64,000 bases of DNA from a virus: positions 25,935 through 89,934 of IMG/VR virus record IMGVR_UViG_3300032311_001249. One strand, written 5' to 3'. Positions 58,875 to 64,000 of the stretch are shown here, one piece after another. Position numbers and translations under genes: made by a program. The notes beneath the pieces were generated by a model. The model was not told the origin of the DNA and did no database searches. It saw nothing but the letters and a program-made list of their open reading frames with translations. Every line of letters begins with the position of its first letter. The first letter of the stretch is position 1.

Positions 58875-59383
58875 TGAAAAAAAGTTTAATACCTAGTAAA
58901 AATAATGCTGTATCTGACAGAGTATATACTCCAGACAATTTAGCACAAAAGATAGTTTCTTATTTTAAACCTTTTGGTAAAAAATGTTTGGACCCTTGCA
59001 AAGGAAAGGGTGCATTTTTAAATTCATTTAATAATATAGGAATAAATGCAGACTGGTGTGAAATTGATGAAGAAAAAGATTTTTTTCAGTATAATGAAAA
59101 AGTTGATTGGATAATTTCTAATTTTCCTTGGAGTATTCACAGAAAATTCTTACAACACTCCATGTCTATTAGTGATAATATTGTAACTCTTGTCACAGTA
59201 AATCATGTGATTGGATTAAAAGCAAGATTAAATGATGTTAGAGATTCTGGGTTCTTTATAAGAGAGATAATAACCTTTCCGACTCCAAAAGAGTTTCCAC
59301 AAAGCGGTTTTCAACTTGGAGCAGTATATTTAAATAAAAAACAAGGGGACTGTAAATTCACTCATTGGCAAAATTATGATTAA
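58874..59383 (+). CDS. DNA adenine-methyltransferase-like protein with NFPW motif
   Basis: The 169-residue protein has YTPDNLAQKIVSYFKP, CLDPCKGKGAFLNSF (SAM motif, D-P-x-x-G-x-G), WCEIDEEKDFF and WIISNFPWS (83-86), where active N6-adenine or C4-cytosine enzymes have [DNS]PP[YFW]. The first Pro is Phe here. Its short length and context next to a phosphoesterase suggest a DNA or RNA modification or decoy role. It shares a base with the preceding stop. Confidence 0.72.
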   Translation: MKKSLIPSKNNAVSDRVYTPDNLAQKIVSYFKPFGKKCLDPCKGKGAFLNSFNNIGINADWCEIDEEKDFFQYNEKVDWIISNFPWSIHRKFLQHSMSISDNIVTLVTVNHVIGLKARLNDVRDSGFFIREIITFPTPKEFPQSGFQLGAVYLNKKQGDCKFTHWQNYD

Positions 59384-59387
59384 ATAT

Positions 59388-59395
59388 TATAAATA
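59388..59395 (+). promoter_or_regulatory. T4-type late promoter (TATAAATA)
   Basis: An exact TATAAATA ends five bases before ATG 59401. Confidence 0.7.
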
Positions 59396-59400
59396 GTATT

Positions 59401-60246
59401 ATGACTTTCCAAGATTTAATTAATACTATTTTATTAAAAGAAGATTCTGTAGAAAATATACAAATGATAGGAGATTGGGATTCTCCAAAACAATATGGAT
59501 GGAGTAAATCTGATACTGGTATATTAAAATCTACCAAAGGTTTAGAAAAAATAAAAACTAAATGGAAAATAGATGAACCAGTTGATATTTATTTATTAAA
59601 AGGAAAAGAATATAGAAAATATGTTGAATTGGGAAAAGTTTCTTTTGAATTTATCAGAGATACTTTAAAATTAGATGTTCCCATAGACAGTGACCACATA
59701 ACAATATTTTATACACAGAATACTGGTGCTGAAAAAATACCAGCAACTCCTTGGACTCTTGCTCATAGATTTGGACATGCTCTTGCTAGAAGAGATGGAA
59801 TGGCCTTAAAAAACCAAGCATACGAAAATCTTCGAAAAACTATTGAAGAACTTTTCGATTCTGTTGGTAAAATAGTTTATGGCAGAACAACAAAGGATTA
59901 TTATTCTACAAATAATACATCTCTTAGGAAATATAGAAAAGAGTTGGCTCATGCACTAGGAACTTTTAAAAGTGCCAGAAACAGAAATCTAAGAGCAGAT
60001 TTTGAATTTACTAATGAAATAATAGCTCAATTTATAATAACAGGAGATGTTAAATTAAATAGAGAATTTCCAAGAGTTTTACCATTAATATATGCTTGGG
60101 GCAAACCTTCTGGATATTACTCTAAATCATTATCACAGGAACAAAAAGATGATTTAGAGAATATTTTAGACATAAAAGAAAGTGAGTTGCGTTATGATAT
60201 TAGTAGTGTTATCTCTGATGCAGTGGGCAACATTTATGTTATGTAA
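59401..60246 (+). CDS. late protein with capsid-targeting-like N-terminus and H-x-x-x-H motif
   Basis: The 281-residue product begins MTFQDLINTILLKED (L-K-E at 12-14). Near residue 121 it has TPWTLAHRFGHALARRDG, an H-x-x-x-H motif like the zincin helix but with Phe at the Glu position (zincins have H-E-x-x-H). A later EFTNEIIAQFI could supply Glu. It may be an inactive or altered metallopeptidase-like domain. The end is YVM. An exact TATAAATA promoter supports a late, virion role. Function is not proven. Confidence 0.65.
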   Translation: MTFQDLINTILLKEDSVENIQMIGDWDSPKQYGWSKSDTGILKSTKGLEKIKTKWKIDEPVDIYLLKGKEYRKYVELGKVSFEFIRDTLKLDVPIDSDHITIFYTQNTGAEKIPATPWTLAHRFGHALARRDGMALKNQAYENLRKTIEELFDSVGKIVYGRTTKDYYSTNNTSLRKYRKELAHALGTFKSARNRNLRADFEFTNEIIAQFIITGDVKLNREFPRVLPLIYAWGKPSGYYSKSLSQEQKDDLENILDIKESELRYDISSVISDAVGNIYVM

Positions 60247-60249
60247 AAT

Positions 60250-60278
60250 TTGATTTTTTCATCATTACAGTGTATAAT
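60250..60278 (+). promoter_or_regulatory. sigma-70 promoter touching the start codon
   Basis: TTGATT (60250-60255), a 17-base spacer and TATAAT (60273-60278). ATG codons start two and five bases later, so the transcript should begin at the second ATG (60284). Confidence 0.7.
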
Positions 60279-60283
60279 GTATG

Positions 60284-60763
60284 ATGATTAAAACAATTCC
60301 AAACTTTATAAGAAACACTGATAAGATAATAAGTCTTGTTAAAAGACACGAAAATCTGTTTCAACCTAGAGCAGGTAAAGATACTCATGCTAGTATTATT
60401 CCGGGAATTTGCTCTAAATTCAAAACACTTAAATCAGAAAACATGAGAGCAGAATTGATAGCTGCTATTTTTGAAGATTGTGATTTTGATCCAGATCTCA
60501 AGGATTTTTATAGTTTCATACAAATTCAAAAATATGAACCGGGAGATTTTATAGCTCCTCATAGAGATTCTTATGATATTCAAAAACTGCATTTAATAAC
60601 TCTGACTTCTAGCGAAGTTGATGGTCTTGTATGTGAAGATATGAATGGAGGATTAGTAAAGATATTTGATGTTGCTGGTCAATACATAGATTTTCCTTAC
60701 AATGCTATTCATTATGTTTCTCCAGTAAAATATGATAGATACAGCATGGTTGTAGCAGAATAA
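60284..60763 (+). CDS. 2-oxoglutarate/Fe(II) dioxygenase
   Basis: The 159-residue protein is a minimal prolyl-4-hydroxylase-type dioxygenase. It has YEPGDFIAPHRDSYD with the H-x-D pair (H93, D95), YNAIHYVSPVK with the distal His (H143), and DRYSMVVAE with the Arg that binds 2-oxoglutarate (R152). Such small phage enzymes may hydroxylate proteins or modified bases. The ATG at 60281 is also possible. The target is unknown; neighbours are a methyltransferase and a VWA protein. Confidence 0.85.
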   Translation: MIKTIPNFIRNTDKIISLVKRHENLFQPRAGKDTHASIIPGICSKFKTLKSENMRAELIAAIFEDCDFDPDLKDFYSFIQIQKYEPGDFIAPHRDSYDIQKLHLITLTSSEVDGLVCEDMNGGLVKIFDVAGQYIDFPYNAIHYVSPVKYDRYSMVVAE

Positions 60764-60764
60764 C

Positions 60765-60792
60765 TTGACAAATTTTTTATACAGAGTAAATA
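60765..60792 (+). promoter_or_regulatory. sigma-70 promoter of the VWA gene
   Basis: A consensus TTGACA (60765-60770), a 16-base spacer and TAAATA (60787-60792). Unlike other promoters in this window it is about 58 bases from the ATG at 60850. Confidence 0.5.
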
Positions 60793-60799
60793 TACCTTT

Positions 60800-60819
60800 A
60801 ACTAATAAATTTATTAGTT
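60800..60819. promoter_or_regulatory. 20-base perfect palindrome at the promoter
   Basis: AACTAATAAA (60800-60809) is followed directly by its complement TTTATTAGTT (60810-60819). It begins at about +2 of the predicted transcript: an operator, or a 5' hairpin of the message. Confidence 0.55.
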
Positions 60820-60849
60820 GGATATTTAGAAATTAAGAAATATTAGAAT

Positions 60850-62859
60850 ATGAAAATAACAATACCAAAAAATATAGAAGCGAAAAACAAACCAACAAAT
60901 TACTTTTTTGTAACAGATTTGTCTGGCAGTATGTGGGGCAGCATTCAAGACCTCAAACAAACAATAAAAGCAGCAAAAGAGCTTTTGAAACCAAATGATA
61001 CATTTAGTCTTGCATATTTTTCTAGCAGTGGAGATTTTGACTGGATTTGCAAAGGTTCATCAGTTAACAGTGATCTTAAATCTCTTATAGAAAACAAAAT
61101 CTATGCAAGAGGATTAACATGTTTTACAGAAGTTTTACAAAGTCTTGATGGAGTAGTAAAAGATGTGGAAATGATTTCTGCAAACACCGACAACGTGTTG
61201 TTTTTCTTAACAGATGGTTATCCTAATAACAACTCTCCAGAGAGTGAAGTGATTAGATTGTCCACACAACTTAAAAATAAATTTGTTCACAAACAAATTG
61301 TTGGATATAGTAATTATTACAACAGAAATCTCCTATTAGAAATGGCAGAAAAAATGGCTGGTAGTTTTTCACATGTTAATGATTATTCTGATATGAAAAA
61401 AACCTGTCATGATTTTGTTAGCAGTAAAAAATCTGTTAAAGTTATAGATCTGCCTAAATGTTATGATTTGATATGGCAAGTTAGTGATACAGACATAAAT
61501 GTATTAGAGTGTAGTTCTAAAAAAGTAGAGGTTTTAGAGTCTGATGTGGATGCAGAGTTGTTTGCAATAGACTATTCCGAATTAGATTCTCTTTCCCAAG
61601 AAACTATACAAGATGCAAAATTCTGTTACTCTTTAGCATTTGTATTGTCTCAAAAGAATAAGGCTAATTTAGGGGTTTCCTTGCTTAGAAAGGCTGGAGC
61701 ACTAGCCAAGGCCAAAATGCTTCAAAAGAGCTTTACAACAAGCCAGAAAGGCAAAGCAGAGAATGAGCTAAAGAGTGTTTGCTTGCTTGGAGGAACAGTT
61801 GCTCAAGAACTCAAATCAGACACAGTAACTTTAAATAGCTTTTTAGATACTGTTAAGCAAAAGATAGGAGAAGTATATATTGATCTTGATTCTTGTTCTT
61901 ATAGAGCCATTTCTAGAAAAGGTGCTGATGCATCCAAAGTGGAGTTTAAAACAACAGATAGAAAAGCAAAAATTGTTTCCATAACAGGAAACGAAAATAG
62001 AGCAAACATTAGTTTTCTAACTGTTAGAAATGGTCAAGTATCACAGATTCTTGATGAAGATTTAAAAACTAGAGTTGAGCAACACAATCAAACATGTGGC
62101 GATTCTCAAAAAATACAACTTCCTATAAGTGCAGAAACTTACAGAAATTATACTTTTGTAGCTAATGGTGATTTTAATTTTGATAAATTAGTTCTTGAGT
62201 CTCAAGAGCAGGTTTATAATATTAACCCTGAAAAAGATATAGATATTTTTGATGAAAATCAAAAAGATATATCAATATCAGAGTTTGTAAAACTTTATAA
62301 GAGTCTGATAGAAGAAAAGGCACATGCAAGTGTTCTCAGATATTATGTTAAGCAAAATTCCACTCAAAAACATACAGAAGACAAAAGAGTGGACAGATAT
62401 GGTGCTGATGGGGCAAAACTATTGGAAGAAATGGGATTTGATTATCAAATGAGATATTCTCCCAAAAAAGAATACAAATCAGTTGAAACAGATGCAGATT
62501 ACATTCCTTTCTTGGAAATTACAGGCCAATTAAAAGGTGCTGCAACAATTTCTGCTAGTAAAAGTTATGAGAAATTTGTTAAAAAAGGTAAACCTAATGT
62601 TGGTGATGCCGTAGTATTTCCTTTGTTTGAAAAATATGACAAAAAATTCAACGATTTAGGCAAATCTGTTTTTGTTGAATTTTGTCAGAAAACTCTTGAT
62701 GGAATAGAAGAAACAGTTGACTTATTATCTCAAAAAATTTCAGCAAGTAAATTCTATTTGATGGCAACCAATTCATGGTTTATAGGAGTTGAAAAATCTG
62801 ATGAATTTGAGTATGATGGTCTTGTTGTAAAAACAAAAGAGACTAAAGAATATATTTAA
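60850..62859 (+). CDS. VWA-domain protein
   Basis: The 669-residue protein has an N-terminal von Willebrand A domain with an intact metal site: FVTDLSGSMWG (D23-x-S-x-S), RGLTCFTEVL (Thr) and FFLTDGYP (Asp). A helical middle follows (LAFVLSQKNKANLGVSLLRKAGALAKAKML), then a C-terminal domain with several aromatic residues. VWA proteins bind partners through Mg2+ and often work with AAA ATPases or tellurium-resistance-type factors. No signal peptide is present. It has its own promoter and palindrome. Function unknown. Confidence 0.82.
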   Translation: MKITIPKNIEAKNKPTNYFFVTDLSGSMWGSIQDLKQTIKAAKELLKPNDTFSLAYFSSSGDFDWICKGSSVNSDLKSLIENKIYARGLTCFTEVLQSLDGVVKDVEMISANTDNVLFFLTDGYPNNNSPESEVIRLSTQLKNKFVHKQIVGYSNYYNRNLLLEMAEKMAGSFSHVNDYSDMKKTCHDFVSSKKSVKVIDLPKCYDLIWQVSDTDINVLECSSKKVEVLESDVDAELFAIDYSELDSLSQETIQDAKFCYSLAFVLSQKNKANLGVSLLRKAGALAKAKMLQKSFTTSQKGKAENELKSVCLLGGTVAQELKSDTVTLNSFLDTVKQKIGEVYIDLDSCSYRAISRKGADASKVEFKTTDRKAKIVSITGNENRANISFLTVRNGQVSQILDEDLKTRVEQHNQTCGDSQKIQLPISAETYRNYTFVANGDFNFDKLVLESQEQVYNINPEKDIDIFDENQKDISISEFVKLYKSLIEEKAHASVLRYYVKQNSTQKHTEDKRVDRYGADGAKLLEEMGFDYQMRYSPKKEYKSVETDADYIPFLEITGQLKGAATISASKSYEKFVKKGKPNVGDAVVFPLFEKYDKKFNDLGKSVFVEFCQKTLDGIEETVDLLSQKISASKFYLMATNSWFIGVEKSDEFEYDGLVVKTKETKEYI

Positions 62860-62888
62860 TTTCTTGAAAACTTAAAAAAAATGTGTTA

Positions 62889-62921
62889 AACTTGTGGAGT
62901 GGATAACTCCACAAGTTTTTT
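62889..62921 (+). terminator. intrinsic terminator just before the next start codon
   Basis: AACTTGTGGAGT (62889-62900) pairs with ACTCCACAAGTT (62906-62917), followed by a run of T. The next ATG is only five bases downstream (62926), so it may also gate that gene. Confidence 0.88.
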
Positions 62922-62925
62922 ATTT

Positions 62926-63267
62926 ATGACAAAACAAAAAGGATACATAGGAGTTGATTTTGATGGAACTCTAGCAACTTACGATAGATACAGAGGACCA
63001 CTAGTGTTGGGAGAACCCATCAAATTGATGGTGGAAAGAGTTAAAGAATGGTTGAGACAAGGTAAAAATGTAAAAATCTTTACTGCTAGAGTGTCTCCAG
63101 ATCATTCCGAAAATGATATTAGTGCATCCAAAATCGCCATACAAAAATGGTGTAAAAATAATATAGGACAAGAATTGGAAGTTACTTGCATCAAGTATCC
63201 AAATATGTACGAGTTCTGGGATGACAAAGCAGTATCGGTTGAAAAAAATACGGGAGAAATAATATGA
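62926..63267 (+). CDS. HAD-like hydrolase
   Basis: The 113-residue protein has YIGVDFDGTLATYD (HAD motif I, D-x-D-G-T), VKIFTARVS (motif II, T) and YPNMYEFWDDKAVSVE (motif IV DD). The minimal size fits phosphatases or nucleotidases of the C0 type. It starts at ATG 62926; an upstream GTG at 62899 falls in the terminator hairpin. It overlaps the next gene by four bases (ATGA). Confidence 0.8.
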   Translation: MTKQKGYIGVDFDGTLATYDRYRGPLVLGEPIKLMVERVKEWLRQGKNVKIFTARVSPDHSENDISASKIAIQKWCKNNIGQELEVTCIKYPNMYEFWDDKAVSVEKNTGEII

Positions 63268-63749
63268 GCGAATACAATTTATATGTGTTGTTTAATAAAA
63301 ATACAAAAAAAGTAGTAAGTTTTACATTTGATATAGATGTTTTTCCAGAACAAATTAGAAATAATTTTTTGATTAAAACTTTTAATTTTTCTGATTTAGC
63401 AATAAAAGATAATACCATCAATCTAGCTAGATTTAAATGGTTAGGAGATTATGATGATGGCAAATTAGTGGATGTATTTGATGAAAATATAACAGTTGTT
63501 TCTGAAAAAGATTTAGATAAAAAATATAAATTTTTATTTAATAAAAAATATAATATAGATGAAATATTACATGAACTTATATTAAATGCTGATATGAAAA
63601 CTGAAAAAGGAAAAGATATTCAAAATTTTCTTACTAAAACTATAAACAAAAAAGAAAAAGAAAAAGAGTTTTATAAAAATTCTAAGAGTCATATATTTGA
63701 AAGTTCAGAACAGATAGAAGATAGACAAAAGAAAGCATTTTCTATATAA
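63264..63749 (+). CDS. unknown protein
   Basis: The 161-residue product begins MSEYNLYVLFNKNTKKVVSFTFDIDVFPEQIRN, a beta-rich, anti-parallel-looking start. It continues with a helical Lys/Glu-rich second half (TKTINKKEKEKEFYKNSKSHI). It is coupled to the HAD gene by ATGA and has a GGGAG ribosome site. No family recognised. Confidence 0.6.
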   Translation: MSEYNLYVLFNKNTKKVVSFTFDIDVFPEQIRNNFLIKTFNFSDLAIKDNTINLARFKWLGDYDDGKLVDVFDENITVVSEKDLDKKYKFLFNKKYNIDEILHELILNADMKTEKGKDIQNFLTKTINKKEKEKEFYKNSKSHIFESSEQIEDRQKKAFSI

Positions 63750-63752
63750 ATA
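63745..63752 (+). promoter_or_regulatory. T4-type late promoter (TATAAATA)
   Basis: An exact TATAAATA overlaps the previous stop and ends six bases before ATG 63759. Confidence 0.7.
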
Positions 63753-63758
63753 AAATAT

Positions 63759-64000
63759 ATGCGATTTAATGAATTATATTATTTGATCTACGAAGAATAT
63801 GTGTTAGAAGAGAATTTTTTACAAAAACTCAAATGTGTGTTGATGGCTGGAGCATTAGGGATGTCTTCTTGTGATTATGATTCACAAGAAAAAATACAAG
63901 ATATTGCTAGAGAAAATCCACAGAAATACCAAAACCTTGCTGATGAAATAGGCAGAAAGGTTGTATTTTTATCAACACAAGAACCAGAAAAAATACAAGA
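63759..64000 (+). CDS. partial late protein with capsid-targeting-like N-terminus
   Basis: The first 80 residues are present and the gene runs off the window. It begins MRFNELYYLIYEEYVLEE (I-Y-E at 10-12), followed by a short hydrophobic LKCVLMAGALGMSSC segment and then a polar helix. The hydrophobic part with Cys resembles a lipobox but comes after the leader-like peptide, so after processing at I-Y-E it could be exposed. It has an exact TATAAATA promoter. Frame continues without a stop to the end. Confidence 0.65.
   Translation, partial: MRFNELYYLIYEEYVLEENFLQKLKCVLMAGALGMSSCDYDSQEKIQDIARENPQKYQNLADEIGRKVVFLSTQEPEKIQ

Noticed and set aside
62899-62925. GTG start of the HAD gene at 62899
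   Set aside because: Those codons lie in the terminator stem, and the protein from ATG 62926 is a complete HAD domain.

Overview
The window is a 64 kb piece of a low-GC, double-stranded DNA tailed phage of the T4 superfamily (contractile-tailed myovirus). The assignment rests on a near-complete T4-type replication, recombination and late-transcription set: polymerase gp43, helicase gp41, primase gp61, sliding clamp gp45, a gp62-like clamp-loader subunit, gp32, UvsX, UvsY, UvsW, Dda, gp46/gp47 and the late sigma factor gp55. A T4-type baseplate and tail block is also present. The genes are only distantly similar to T4 (read by motif, not by search), there are no tRNAs that I can see, and the host cannot be named. 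Glycan genes and sigma-70-like promoters point to a Gram-negative-type bacterial host.

Layout. 1-2739: leftward clamp-loader subunit, a glycosyltransferase and primase, interleaved with small rightward late genes. 2791-16093: rightward tail/baseplate block (tube-like gp54, two gp26-like hub proteins, tape measure, gp48 tube cap, gp53 wedge, gp27-like hub, and a gp5 spike split into two genes), with one leftward Gly/Ala-rich gene inserted. 16090-29797: leftward replication block (clamp, gp32, gp59-like loader, gp41, UvsX, polymerase, a GT4-like glycosyltransferase, gp46). 29822-38989: a tightly overlapping leftward glycan island (two FkbM-type methyltransferases, GT11 fucosyltransferase-like, several other glycosyltransferases, two sugar-nucleotide SDRs, a GT9-like enzyme). 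38989-45978: AAA ATPase, another glycosyltransferase, gp47, gp55, UvsW carrying an intein, and UvsY. 46028-49914: mixed small genes including an ADP-ribosyltransferase-like protein, a GIY-YIG nuclease and an ABC-type ATPase. 49936-53887: Dda and rmlA/rmlB/rmlD. 54293-64000: rightward accessory genes (867-residue virion-like protein, metallophosphoesterase, DNA methyltransferase, 2OG oxygenase, VWA protein, HAD hydrolase).

Two patterns organise the window. First, nine proteins scattered over it share a short N-terminus of the form M-x-aromatic-...-[LI]-x-E ending at residue 10-15. This resembles the T4 capsid-targeting sequence and its gp21 protease site. These proteins, including the ADP-ribosyltransferase, are candidates for internal proteins packed in the head and injected with the DNA. 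Second, most recognisable promoters abut the start codon. Early-type TTGxxx-16/17-TAxxxT elements lie 2-12 bases before ATG, and late-type TATAAATA elements lie 5-7 bases before ATG. Shine-Dalgarno sequences are mostly missing at these starts. This predicts leaderless or near-leaderless transcripts for both gene classes, and it also settles several ambiguous start codons.
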